A DNA stretch of 64,000 nt from Pseudaestuariivita atlantica (lineage in GTDB: Bacteria; Pseudomonadota; Alphaproteobacteria; Rhodobacterales; Rhodobacteraceae). Shown here one piece after another: positions 25,119-33,550 of the stretch. The stretch spans positions 1 through 64,000 of the forward strand of contig NZ_AQQZ01000004.1 of assembly GCF_001205715.1 (NCBI RefSeq), written 5' to 3'. A program made the translations under genes and the position numbers. Position 1 is the stretch's first letter. Every line of letters starts with the position of its first letter. Below the pieces are notes generated by a model. It saw only the letters and a program-made list of their open reading frames with translations. It did not search any database and was not told the origin of the DNA.

Positions 25119-25136
25119 TTTTATCAACTGGTAAAA
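25119..25136. promoter_or_regulatory. Candidate RutR operator 2
   Basis: TTTTATCA-AC-TGGTAAAA is an 18-bp near-perfect dyad that fits the RutR consensus TTGACCA-NN-TGGTCAA at 11 of 14 defined positions and shares the TGGTAAA half with operator 1. It lies 48 bases upstream of the preT ATG. Confidence 0.55.
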
Positions 25137-25305
25137 TAATCCGGGGTCCGCCCTGTGCCGCAACTGCCCAAAAGCCATGCACCCTGCCCCGACAGCCATG
25201 CGCCTCCCGCAATGCGGCATTGCAGCATCAGACCTACTCCGTCACCGGGACCACCCCTATCTTTCGGTCACACCACAGGATTTCACACCGCCAAGGAGCT
25301 GGACC

Positions 25306-25527
25306 ATGGCCTATACCACCGCCGACACTGCCGCACACCGCTCGGGCAACCCGATCACCAATGCCCTGAACGGCATCTGGAACTGGCTGATCTCGATCTC
25401 GGAAGCCGACCACAAGCTGCGCCAGGTCGAAAAGCTGCAATCGCTGTCCGACGACCAACTCGCCAAGCTGGGCCTGAAACGTCAGGACATCGTGCCGTAC
25501 GTCTTCCGCGACTACTACTACGTCTGA
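25306..25527 (+). CDS. DUF1127 small protein
   Basis: A 73-residue protein starting at ATG 25306, with AAGGAG seven bases upstream. The C-terminal half carries the DUF1127 pattern LQSLSDDQLAKLGLKRQDIV followed by PYVFRDYYYV. DUF1127 proteins in Rhodobacter include RNA-binding regulators linked to stress and phosphate metabolism; this one's partner is unknown. Longer upstream frames lack a ribosome-binding site. It is monocistronic, with its own strong terminator. Confidence 0.9.
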   Translation: MAYTTADTAAHRSGNPITNALNGIWNWLISISEADHKLRQVEKLQSLSDDQLAKLGLKRQDIVPYVFRDYYYV

Positions 25528-25553
25528 CGCCACCGCTCTCGTGACGTGCAAAG

Positions 25554-25583
25554 GCCCGCGCCGGGGATGGCGCGGGCTTTTTT
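25554..25583 (+). terminator. Intrinsic terminator of the DUF1127 gene
   Basis: GCCCGCGCC and GGCGCGGGC form a perfect 9-bp stem with a six-base loop, followed by six T. It lies 26 bases beyond the stop. Confidence 0.93.
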
Positions 25584-25607
25584 GTTCGATCCGAAAAGCG
25601 CATTGAT

Positions 25608-25757
25608 GGGCCCTGGACCGGCGATCCTGACATATGGCACCGGGCGCTTTATCTCTCAAATCCGCAAAAGGTCCGAACCGCGCACTGGCGGCAGACATAT
25701 CGCCGGGCCGTGGGAGGGCCCGTCGATGCGCGGCGGCCTGCGGCCTTGATTCCGCGC
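25608..25757 (-). repeat. 150-bp dispersed intergenic repeat, copy B
   Basis: In inverted orientation relative to copies A and C. The GCGCGGAATCAAGGCCGCAG end is at the right (25757) and the GGATCGCC end at the left; the left end is more diverged. It lies between the DUF1127 terminator and the kdsA stop codon. Confidence 0.65.
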
Positions 25758-25763
25758 GGGGCT

Positions 25764-26591
25764 TCAGCCCAGCCCGATCCGCTCCTTGAACAGCGCATCG
25801 AACGCCCGCAAGTCAGCGATCAACCCCGCCATCTGGTCCACCGGGATCATGTTCGGCCCGTCCGACGGCGCGCGATCGGGGTCCTCGTGCGTCTCGATGA
25901 ATAGCGCCGACACACCCACCGCGCAGGCCGCCCGCGCCAGCACCGGCGCGAACTCGCGCTGCCCGCCCGAGGACGTCCCCTTCCCGCCCGGCTGCTGCAC
26001 CGAATGGGTCGCGTCGAACACCACCGGGTACCCCGTCGCCGCCATCGTCGGCAGGCCGCGGAAATCCGTCACCAGCGTGTTGTAGCCGAACGACGCTCCC
26101 CGCTCGCACAGCATGATCCGCGTGTTCCCGGTCGAGGCGACCTTGTCCGCCACGTTCGCCATGTCCCACGGCGCCAGGAACTGTCCCTTCTTGATGTTGA
26201 TCGCGGCCCCCGTCTCCCCGGCGGCGAGCAGCAAATCCGTCTGGCGACACAGGAAGGCCGGGATCTGCAACACGTCGCACACCTCGGCCGCCTTGGCGCA
26301 ATGGCCCGGCTCATGCACATCCGTGAGCACCGGCACGCCGAACTCGTCCCGGATGCGGCCAAGGATCTCCAGCCCGGCCTCCATCCCCAGCCCACGCGTG
26401 CCTTTCAGGGACGACCGGTTCGCCTTGTCATAACTGGCCTTGAAGATGAACTTCGTGCCCGTCGGCGCGCAAGCCTCGGCAATGCGCTCCGCCATCATCC
26501 GCGCGTGATCCAGCGATTCAAGCTGGCACGGCCCGGTGATCAGCGCGAAAGGCTCCGCCCCGCCGATCCTGATATCGCCGACTTCAATCAT
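25764..26591 (-). CDS. kdsA: 3-deoxy-8-phosphooctulonate (KDO-8-P) synthase
   Basis: A 275-residue enzyme that condenses phosphoenolpyruvate with arabinose-5-phosphate to give KDO-8-phosphate in the cytoplasm. Family motifs are clear: [70 protein letters not shown] and [20 protein letters not shown]. The ATG overlaps the kdsB stop by four bases. It is third in the kdsD-kdsB-kdsA operon for KDO supply to lipopolysaccharide or capsule. Confidence 0.96.
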   Translation of the reverse strand: MIEVGDIRIGGAEPFALITGPCQLESLDHARMMAERIAEACAPTGTKFIFKASYDKANRSSLKGTRGLGMEAGLEILGRIRDEFGVPVLTDVHEPGHCAKAAEVCDVLQIPAFLCRQTDLLLAAGETGAAINIKKGQFLAPWDMANVADKVASTGNTRIMLCERGASFGYNTLVTDFRGLPTMAATGYPVVFDATHSVQQPGGKGTSSGGQREFAPVLARAACAVGVSALFIETHEDPDRAPSDGPNMIPVDQMAGLIADLRAFDALFKERIGLG

Positions 26592-27364
26592 CGCTCACCT
26601 CGCAACACCGCTTCGATCCGCGGCACGTCCTCGGGGTTGTTCAACTCCCAGAACACCCGCCCCTGCGCCTCCACCTCGACACATCGCACCTTGTGGCCGT
26701 TTTCGAGGAAGCGCAGCTGCTCCAACCCCTCCAGCCGCTCCAGCGGTCCCTCGGACCAACCGCCATAAGCGGCCAAGGCCGCGGGCGTATACGCATAAAC
26801 ACCCACATGGTGGTAAACCGGCGGCCGGGCCTTCTCGGCCTCGGGCAGATACGGGATCACCTCTTTCGAGAAGTACAAAGCATCGCGGGCGTGATCGAAC
26901 ACGGCGGTCGTGCCGCCGACCCGCCCCGCGCGGCGGTCTTCCATGAAATTGGCATAGGTCTGCGGGTCGCACTTCAGAACGGGCGTGGCCATCTGCACGC
27001 CGTCCTTCATCGCGTCGATCAGGGCGGTCAGGAACCACGGCGGCGTTAGCGGCGCGTCACCCTGCAGGTTCACCGCCACGTCGATATCCATGCCGCGCAC
27101 CGCCTCGGCCACGCGCTCGGTCCCGTTGCGGCAGGTGTCCGAGGTCATCACCACCTCGGCCCCGAAGGCCCGCGACGCCTCGGCAATCCGGTCGTCATCG
27201 GTGGCGACGTAAACGCCCGCCACGCCTTCGATCCCCTGCGCGGCCTCCCACGTCATCTGGATCAGCGACTTCCGCGTGCCATCGCCCTGGTCCAGCGTCA
27301 CCAGCGGCTTGCCGGGATAGCGCGACGACGCATAACGGGCGGGAATGACGATGACGGTTTTCAT
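26588..27364 (-). CDS. kdsB: 3-deoxy-manno-octulosonate cytidylyltransferase
   Basis: A 258-residue CMP-KDO synthetase, which activates KDO with CTP. The nucleotide-binding start [19 protein letters not shown], the [20 protein letters not shown] region with metal-binding Asp, and [18 protein letters not shown] fit KdsB/KpsU. It overlaps kdsD (upstream) and kdsA (downstream) by four bases each, so the three proteins are translationally coupled. Confidence 0.96.
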   Translation of the reverse strand: MKTVIVIPARYASSRYPGKPLVTLDQGDGTRKSLIQMTWEAAQGIEGVAGVYVATDDDRIAEASRAFGAEVVMTSDTCRNGTERVAEAVRGMDIDVAVNLQGDAPLTPPWFLTALIDAMKDGVQMATPVLKCDPQTYANFMEDRRAGRVGGTTAVFDHARDALYFSKEVIPYLPEAEKARPPVYHHVGVYAYTPAALAAYGGWSEGPLERLEGLEQLRFLENGHKVRCVEVEAQGRVFWELNNPEDVPRIEAVLRGER

Positions 27365-28311
27365 ACGATCCCTGCGTTCAGGCAGTCGAGGATGCGGAGC
27401 AGCCCCACGGGCCGCGCATGCTCGGTCACGACGATAGAGGCGATCTTGCGCGTCTGCATCGCGTGCAGCGCGGTCAGGGCCAGCGTTTCGGAAGAAATCG
27501 TCACCGGCGTCCGCGTCGCGATCTCTCCCGCGCTGCGCTCCATCAACCCGTCCATGTTGCGCCGCAGATCGCCGTCAGACAGCACGCCCGTCAGCACTCC
27601 CCGCTCGACCACCAGCGCGATACCGAACCCCTTGGCCGTCATGGTGAACAACGTGTCCATCATCGACGTCTCCGGCGTCACGATGGGCAGATCGGTCTGC
27701 ATCAGTTGCCCCACCGTCGCCAGCTGCGCCCCCAGCTTGCCGCCGGGATGGAAGACGCGGAAATTCTCCGGCTCGAACCCGCGCTCCTCCATCAGCGCGA
27801 CGGCCAGCGCGTCGCCCAGCGCCAGCGTCAGGGTCGAGGACGTCGTGGGCGCCATCCCGATCGCACAGGCCTCGGGCGCGTCGGGCAGCAACAGCTTGTG
27901 ATCGGCGGCGGCCATGATCGTGCTGTCGGCCTTGCGCGACATCGCGACCAGCGGGATGCCGAACCGGCGGGTGTGGGCGACCACGTCCCGCAACTCCGGC
28001 GTCTCCCCCGACATCGAGATCACCAGCACCACGTCATCCGCGCCGATCATCCCCATGTCGCCATGCGACGCTTCCGAGGCGTGCACGAACAGCGATGGCG
28101 TCCCGGTCGAGGCAAGGGTGGCGCTGATCTTGCGCCCGATATGGCCCGACTTGCCGATGCCGGACACGATCACCCGCCCCTTCGCGGCCAGTATCAGGTC
28201 GACCACTGCGCCGAAATCCTCGGGCAGCGCGCCGCGCAACTGCCGCAACGCATCCGCTTCGATGTCCAGCACGCGCTGTGCAACGGCAATTGGATCTGAC
28301 CGCTCTGTCAT
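27361..28311 (-). CDS. kdsD: Arabinose-5-phosphate isomerase (KpsF/GutQ type)
   Basis: A 316-residue isomerase converting ribulose-5-phosphate to arabinose-5-phosphate, the first committed KDO step. The N-terminal SIS domain shows VIVSGIGKSGHIGRKISATL and FVHASEASHGDMGMI; two CBS domains follow from about residue 205 (ETSMMDTLFTMTAKGFGIAL; ETLALTALHAMQTRKIASIV). It is the first gene of the kds operon. A KpsF capsule role or a KdsD lipopolysaccharide role cannot be separated from sequence. Confidence 0.93.
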   Translation of the reverse strand: MTERSDPIAVAQRVLDIEADALRQLRGALPEDFGAVVDLILAAKGRVIVSGIGKSGHIGRKISATLASTGTPSLFVHASEASHGDMGMIGADDVVLVISMSGETPELRDVVAHTRRFGIPLVAMSRKADSTIMAAADHKLLLPDAPEACAIGMAPTTSSTLTLALGDALAVALMEERGFEPENFRVFHPGGKLGAQLATVGQLMQTDLPIVTPETSMMDTLFTMTAKGFGIALVVERGVLTGVLSDGDLRRNMDGLMERSAGEIATRTPVTISSETLALTALHAMQTRKIASIVVTEHARPVGLLRILDCLNAGIV

Positions 28312-28381
28312 TCTGCCCCGGGTCCTGTTTCGCCCCGTCCTAGCGCAAGGGCAGGCGCGTTACCAGATCACCGGCGCTTCA

Positions 28382-28407
28382 CGAGGCCGCCCATCAGGGC
28401 GGATGAG
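28382..28407 (-). repeat. 26-bp hairpin repeat, copy 2
   Basis: Identical to the units at 17027 and 33517 (core CCGCCCATCAGGGCGG). It abuts the stop codon of the mannose-1-phosphate guanylyltransferase gene with no gap. Confidence 0.85.
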
Positions 28408-29850
28408 TTATCCCTTGCCGTTCCCATCCTCGGGGCGGCGGGCATACAGGTCCTCGTACCGTACGATGTCGTCCTCGCCCAGATAGGCGCCGGTCTGAAC
28501 TTCGATCAGAACCATCGGCACCTTGCCGGGGTTTTCCATCCGGTGGACCGCGCCCAATGGGACATAGATCGACTGGTTCTCCGCAACGAGACTCACGACA
28601 TTGTCTACCGTCACCCGCGCCGTGCCCGCCACCACGATCCAGTGCTCGGACCGGTGCACGTGGCTCTGCAGCGACAAAGCCGCGCCGGGATTGACCACGA
28701 TCCGCTTCACCTGGAACCGGTCGGCCAGCGTCAGCGTCTCGAAATAGCCCCAAGGCCGGTGATCCTTGGGAAAGGCCGTCGCCTGCGGCGCACCCGCCGC
28801 CTTCAGCCGGTCGACCGCCTGTTTCACGTCCTGCGCGCGGTCCCTGTGCGCGACCAGCACCGCGTCGGGCAGCGCGACGGCCACGATATCCTCCAGCCCC
28901 AGCCCGACGATCACCTGCCCGCCCGCTTCGGACCGCAACAGCGTGTCGCGGCAATCGATAGCATGGGCCGGGCCGTGCAGGCCGACGCCGGCCTCGTCCG
29001 CCCCGGACTGGCGCCAGATCGCCGCCCAGTCACCCAGGTCGGACCACTCGCCTTCGAAGGGGACCGCTCCCAACCGTTCGGCCTTTTCCATGATCGCGTA
29101 GTCGATCGAGATATCCGGCGCGCGGCTCCACGCCTCCGGCTCCAGCCGCAGGAAACCCAGGTCCGGCTCGGCATGGTCGACCGCCGCGCGCACCGCGCTC
29201 AGAACCTGCGGCGCATGCGCCTCGAACGCCGCGATCAGCGCACGGGCCGACATCAGGAAGATGCCCGCGTTCCAAAGGTAACCGCCGTCGTCCAGCATCC
29301 TGCGGGCCGCGACCTCGTCGGGCTTTTCCACGAACCGCTCCAGCGGCACCACCGGCCCCGCGCCTTCCTTGCCCAGCTTGAGGTAGCCATACCCCGTCTC
29401 GGGCCGATGCGGGCGGATGCCGAAGGTGACCAGCACACCGTCGCGTGCGGCCGCCACACCCTGTTGCACCGCCTCCCGGAACGCCGCCGCGTCGGGGATC
29501 AGGTGATCGGACGGCAGCGCCAGCATCAGCGCGCCGGGCGTATCCGCCTCGACCTTCAGGGCTGCCGCCAGCAGCGCGGGCGCGGTGTTGCGCGCCGACG
29601 GCTCGATCAGGACCGCGCCGGGATCGACGCCGCACTCGGCCAGCTGCTGGGTCGCGATGAACCGGAAATCCGACGCCGTCACCACCAGCGGCGCGCCGAA
29701 CCCCTCTCCGCTCACCCGCAGGGCGGTGTCCTGGAACAGCGACCGCTCCCCGACCAGCGCCGCGAACTGCTTGGGATAGGACTTGCGGGACAAAGGCCAA
29801 AGCCGCGTCCCGGACCCGCCACACAGGATCACCGGTTGAATGTCGTGCAT
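28408..29850 (-). CDS. manC: Mannose-1-phosphate guanylyltransferase/mannose-6-phosphate isomerase
   Basis: A 480-residue bifunctional type II enzyme making GDP-mannose and interconverting mannose-6-P and fructose-6-P. The nucleotidyltransferase start is VILCGGSGTRLWPLSRKSYP then KQFAAL; PSDHLIPD and FVEKPDEVAA are typical; the C-terminal cupin isomerase shows HVHRSEHWIVVAGTARVTV. ATG 29850 is used because GGAG is five bases upstream, though the frame opens at 29880. It feeds polysaccharide synthesis with the adjacent kds genes and the divergent dehydratase. Confidence 0.93.
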   Translation of the reverse strand: MHDIQPVILCGGSGTRLWPLSRKSYPKQFAALVGERSLFQDTALRVSGEGFGAPLVVTASDFRFIATQQLAECGVDPGAVLIEPSARNTAPALLAAALKVEADTPGALMLALPSDHLIPDAAAFREAVQQGVAAARDGVLVTFGIRPHRPETGYGYLKLGKEGAGPVVPLERFVEKPDEVAARRMLDDGGYLWNAGIFLMSARALIAAFEAHAPQVLSAVRAAVDHAEPDLGFLRLEPEAWSRAPDISIDYAIMEKAERLGAVPFEGEWSDLGDWAAIWRQSGADEAGVGLHGPAHAIDCRDTLLRSEAGGQVIVGLGLEDIVAVALPDAVLVAHRDRAQDVKQAVDRLKAAGAPQATAFPKDHRPWGYFETLTLADRFQVKRIVVNPGAALSLQSHVHRSEHWIVVAGTARVTVDNVVSLVAENQSIYVPLGAVHRMENPGKVPMVLIEVQTGAYLGEDDIVRYEDLYARRPEDGNGKG

Positions 29851-30162
29851 GTCCGCTCCTGCGCCGCCTGCTCGCGTCATAGCAGAGTGATTCGTTCAAA
29901 ATCTTGATAAATTCACCACATCAACGTGGCTTTTCTGAGACATACCCTGCGCCTTTCGGCGCCTTGCCGCCCAATATCTTGTCAGAAGGTCGGGTATTTC
30001 GCACTTGCAGCAACCCCGCCTTGCCTGTTGAAACGGCAATCGACTAATGTTGAGGCCGAGCTTTTTCGTGGCCTTAAGTGAAAGTGTGGTGCGTGCGTAA
30101 CTTCGACGATCCGGTTGCGATAACACCGGGCAATCGCCCACGAATTGAACAAAGGCGCTGAC
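29851..30162. other. Divergent intergenic region, manC and WbpM-like gene
   Basis: These 312 bases hold no convincing gene. The region is more AT-rich than its flanks and must contain both divergent promoters, but I could not assign -35/-10 pairs or an operator with confidence. Confidence 0.5.
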
Positions 30163-32034
30163 GTGTTTTATCGACTGGCCATTTCCCTGACCCGCATGCA
30201 GAAAAGCCTGATTTTCCTGGCGCTGGATGTGGCTGTCGTCCCGGTCGCGCTGCTCCTCGCCCTACTGCTGCACGGCACCACGGCCCTGACACCCGCGACG
30301 CTCTGGGCGATTTCGCCGCTGGTCCTGTCGCTCATGTTGATCGCCGCCTTCCTGTTCCGGCAACTGGGCCTGTCCAAGTACAAGCTGAACTCGTACGAGA
30401 CGCGCGGCGTCATGACGACCGCGATGGTGGCGATCCTGCTGGGCGCGTTCGGGGCCGCGATCAACTCGGTCATCGGCACCCCGGTGGCCTATTCGGTCTT
30501 CATCATCTTCTCGGCGCTGGCCGCGATCATGGGCGTTGCGTGGCGGCTGGCGCTGCGGCGGTTCCTGCTCAGCGTGTACCGGCGCGGCAAGCGGCACGTG
30601 CGCGTGCTGGTCTACGGCGCCGGGCAGACGGGCCAGCAACTGGCCGCCGCCCTGCGCACCGACGACGCTGTCGAACCGATCGCCTTCATCGACGACAACC
30701 CCAAACTGCAATCCATGATGATCTCTGGCCTGCCGGTCTATGCCAAGAGCCAGATCAAGGAACTCGTCACCTCCAAGCAGATCGACCGCGTGGTGCTGGC
30801 GATGCCCTCGCTCAGCCAGCCGGAACAGGCGCGCATCGCCATGTCCCTGCGCGAGCTTGATTGCGAGGTGCACGCCCTGCCGTCCTTCGCCGAACTGGTC
30901 GGGCGCGGCGGGATCGGCGCGCGGGTCAAACCCGTCTCGCTCGACACGCTGCTTGGCCGCAACAAGCTGGAAAACGAACTGCCGGGCGTCAGCCATGCCT
31001 ATTCCGGCCGCCGCATCCTCGTGACCGGCGCGGGCGGGTCGATCGGGTCGGAACTCTGCCGCCAGCTGATCTCGTGCCAGCCCGCCTGCGTCGTGCTGCT
31101 CGACCATTCCGAACTGGCGCTCTACCAGATCGACAAGGACCTGCGCGACCTGCGCGATGACCTGCACGTGGTTCCGGTGCTGGGCTCTGTATGCGACGCG
31201 GCGCTGGTGGCCGATGTCCTGGCCGACAACCAGGTCGACGTCGTCCTGCACGCCGCCGCCTACAAACACGTGCCCATGGTCGAAATGAACCCGCTGGGCG
31301 GGCTCGACAACAACGTCTTCGGCACCCGCGTCGTGGCCGAGGCGTCGCGCGATGCGGGCGTCGAACGGTTCATCCTCGTGTCGTCCGACAAGGCCGTGCG
31401 CCCGACCAACGTGATGGGCGCGTCCAAGCGCCTCGCCGAACTGGTCGTGCAGGACCTCGCGACCCGGTCGTCCGGCACCCGCTTCTCGATGGTGCGCTTC
31501 GGCAACGTGCTCGGCTCCTCCGGCTCGGTCATCCCCCGGTTCGAGGAACAGATCGCGCGCGGCGGCCCGGTGACGCTCACCCACGGATCGGTCACGCGCT
31601 ACTTCATGACCATCTCCGAAGCCGCGCGGCTCGTCCTCCTGGCAGGCTCCTTCGCGCGCGGCGGCGACGTCTTCGTGCTCGACATGGGCGAACCGGTGCC
31701 GATCCGCAAACTGGCCCGCCAGATGATCGAAGGCGCGGGCTACTCGGTGAAGGACGCCAACCACCCCGATGGCGATATCGAGATCAAGATAACCGGCCTG
31801 CGCCCCGGCGAGAAGCTGCATGAAGAGCTGCTGATCTCCCCCGACATGCTGACCACGCCGCACACCAAGATCCTGCGCGCGCAGGAAAGCTATTTGTCCG
31901 AGATCGAGATGGCGAACGCCCTGCGCGAGCTGCGCAAGGCGCTCGATACGCGCGACGTGCCCGCCGCCCGTGCCGTGATCGCGCGGTGGGTCGAACAGTT
32001 CAACGAGGCGAACCGCGCAGCGGAAGAAGCCTGA
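30163..32034 (+). CDS. WbpM/CapD-type nucleotide-sugar 4,6-dehydratase
   Basis: A 623-residue membrane protein. About four N-terminal helices (to ~residue 115) precede a CoA-binding-like Rossmann domain (VRVLVYGAGQTGQQLAAALR) and an SDR dehydratase domain with RRILVTGAGGSIGSELCRQL, LHAAAYKHVPMVE and SSDKAVRPTNVMGASKRLAE. In the last, Met replaces the usual SDR Tyr (MxxxK), as in WbpM/PglF. It makes a UDP-4-keto-6-deoxy-hexosamine for O-antigen, capsule or glycosylation. GTG 30163 (AAAGG upstream) is preferred over TTG 30145. Confidence 0.9.
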   Translation: MFYRLAISLTRMQKSLIFLALDVAVVPVALLLALLLHGTTALTPATLWAISPLVLSLMLIAAFLFRQLGLSKYKLNSYETRGVMTTAMVAILLGAFGAAINSVIGTPVAYSVFIIFSALAAIMGVAWRLALRRFLLSVYRRGKRHVRVLVYGAGQTGQQLAAALRTDDAVEPIAFIDDNPKLQSMMISGLPVYAKSQIKELVTSKQIDRVVLAMPSLSQPEQARIAMSLRELDCEVHALPSFAELVGRGGIGARVKPVSLDTLLGRNKLENELPGVSHAYSGRRILVTGAGGSIGSELCRQLISCQPACVVLLDHSELALYQIDKDLRDLRDDLHVVPVLGSVCDAALVADVLADNQVDVVLHAAAYKHVPMVEMNPLGGLDNNVFGTRVVAEASRDAGVERFILVSSDKAVRPTNVMGASKRLAELVVQDLATRSSGTRFSMVRFGNVLGSSGSVIPRFEEQIARGGPVTLTHGSVTRYFMTISEAARLVLLAGSFARGGDVFVLDMGEPVPIRKLARQMIEGAGYSVKDANHPDGDIEIKITGLRPGEKLHEELLISPDMLTTPHTKILRAQESYLSEIEMANALRELRKALDTRDVPAARAVIARWVEQFNEANRAAEEA

Positions 32035-32502
32035 TCAGCCGGCTGTGCCCGCGACATGATCGCGGAACAGCCTGCCAAGGATCGCACCCCATCCACTGAC
32101 ATACCCGTCCCGAATAGATCCGGCCTGATAGCCCAGCGCCTCCCAGTTGTCATGCACCAGCGTCACCGCGCATCTGCCGTCATCGGTGGGGGCGAAATGC
32201 ACCGTCACATGCGTCGCTTCCTTCGGCGTACGCCCGACGAACCATGAAAACGCCAACTGCTCCGGTGGCGCCCATGTCCGGATGACCCCCCAGACATGCC
32301 GTCCGCCTTCGGCATCCACCTCGACAATCTCGCCACCCTCATGCAGAGCGACCGTGACGGTCCGGGCAGGCGATTTCAGCCGCCCCGCCGACATCGAATG
32401 CGTGTCCAGCGGCCACCATGCCGCCATGTGACGAGTGAAGGCGTCAAAGGCTTGCTCTGGTGTCGCATCCACCACCGTTTCGACGCGCACGGGATCAAGC
32501 AT
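32035..32502 (-). CDS. SRPBCC/AHSA1-like protein
   Basis: A 155-residue START-like domain protein: VRVETVVDATPEQAFDAFTR opens the hydrophobic-cavity fold and LVHDNWEALG followed by a C-terminal helix closes it. Genes of this type are frequently paired with ArsR repressors; here it overlaps the arsR-type gene by eight bases and is transcribed behind it. The ligand is unknown. Confidence 0.88.
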   Translation of the reverse strand: MLDPVRVETVVDATPEQAFDAFTRHMAAWWPLDTHSMSAGRLKSPARTVTVALHEGGEIVEVDAEGGRHVWGVIRTWAPPEQLAFSWFVGRTPKEATHVTVHFAPTDDGRCAVTLVHDNWEALGYQAGSIRDGYVSGWGAILGRLFRDHVAGTAG

Positions 32503-32803
32503 CTCTGTCTTCCTCCCCTGCCGCCACCGCGCCCTCGATCACCTGCAACCACTGGGTTTCAAGATAAGTCAGCAGCACTTCCAGCCCTTCCGCCTCCACC
32601 CCGTAGACCCTTCGGGTGCCCTGCTCCTCGACGCTGACAAGGCCCGCGTCGCGCAACACTTTCAGATGCTGTGACACAACGGGTTGCGAGGTGCCCGCCA
32701 CCTCGGTCAGGTGCCGGACATTGGCCGGACCTTGCGCAAGCTCCCGCAGGATCGTCTGGCGGATCGGATGGCCAAGAGCCGCGAACTGATCTTCATAAGG
32801 CAT
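32495..32803 (-). CDS. ArsR-family transcriptional regulator
   Basis: A 102-residue winged-helix repressor. The sequence ALGHPIRQTILRELAQGPAN, then AGTSQPVVSQHLKVLRDAGL as recognition helix and RRVYGVEAEGLEVL as wing, matches the ArsR type. No CxC metal site is present, so a non-metal signal is likely. It is first in the arsR-SRPBCC operon and probably represses it through the AT-rich inverted repeat that overlaps the start codon. Confidence 0.92.
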   Translation of the reverse strand: MPYEDQFAALGHPIRQTILRELAQGPANVRHLTEVAGTSQPVVSQHLKVLRDAGLVSVEEQGTRRVYGVEAEGLEVLLTYLETQWLQVIEGAVAAGEEDRDA

Positions 32804-32821
32804 ATCTTATCATAAAAGATA
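32803..32821. promoter_or_regulatory. Candidate ArsR operator
   Basis: TATCTT and AAGATA form an inverted repeat with a 7-base spacer in an AT-rich stretch that begins at the regulator's start codon. The surrounding TTATATAAGG-like sequence may hold the -10. Confidence 0.5.
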
Positions 32822-32839
32822 CCTTATATAAGTGCAAGC

Positions 32840-33484
32840 TCAGAACGGCACCGGGTCCCGCAGGTTCAGCGCCGGTCCGCCGGTCGGGTGCGACATCCGC
32901 AACCGCTCGGCATGCAGCATCAGCCTTGGCCAGCGCTCCACATCTTCGGAATAGAACGGGTCGCCAAGGATCGGATGGCCCATCTCGCGGCAATGCACGC
33001 GCAACTGGTGCGACCGCCCCGTGCGCGGCATCAGCCGCAGCCGCGTTTCGTCCGCTCCGCGCTTCATCACCGCCCAGTCGGTCACCGCCTGCTTGCCGGT
33101 CTCGTGGCACACCTTCTGCACCGGCCGGTTCGGCCAGTCGACGATCAGCGGCAGGTCCACCGTGCCGGCATCCTCGGCCACCACGCCCGCCACGCGCGCG
33201 ACATAGGTCTTCTTCGCCCGGCGGTACTCGAATTGCTGGCCCAGGAACTTCTGCGCATGCGGCGTCAGCGCGAACACCATCACGCCCGACGTGTCCCGGT
33301 CCAGCCGGTGCACCAGCAACGCCATGGGAAAGACCGCCTGCACCCGCGCCAGCAGGCAATCGGCGAGGTGCGCGCCCTTGCCCGGCACCGACAACAGGCC
33401 CGACGGCTTGGACACGGCCAGCACGTCGGCATCCTCGTGCAGGATCACCAGCGGGTCGTCCGGGGGGTCGTATTCGGCGCTCAT
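32840..33484 (-). CDS. RluA-family pseudouridine synthase
   Basis: A 214-residue RNA pseudouridine synthase, short form without an S4 domain. The catalytic Asp lies in LLVHRLDRDTSGVMVFALT; VLAVSKPSGLLSVPGKG and LMPRTGRSHQLRVHCREMGHP are other RluA signatures. Modification of rRNA or tRNA is expected; the exact site is not predictable. ATG 33484 (MSAEYDPPDD) is chosen over an ATG at 33529, because the latter sequence lacks family similarity. Confidence 0.9.
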   Translation of the reverse strand: MSAEYDPPDDPLVILHEDADVLAVSKPSGLLSVPGKGAHLADCLLARVQAVFPMALLVHRLDRDTSGVMVFALTPHAQKFLGQQFEYRRAKKTYVARVAGVVAEDAGTVDLPLIVDWPNRPVQKVCHETGKQAVTDWAVMKRGADETRLRLMPRTGRSHQLRVHCREMGHPILGDPFYSEDVERWPRLMLHAERLRMSHPTGGPALNLRDPVPF

Positions 33485-33516
33485 GCACCGCCCATACCGC
33501 GCCGCGCCGCACAATG

Positions 33517-33542
33517 CGAGGCCGCCCATCAGGGCGGATGAG
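33517..33542 (-). repeat. 26-bp hairpin repeat, copy 3
   Basis: Identical to the units at 17027 and 28382. It lies eight bases beyond the stop codon of the haem peroxidase gene, in the same orientation relative to the gene as the other copies. Confidence 0.85.
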
Positions 33543-33550
33543 CGCGCGCC

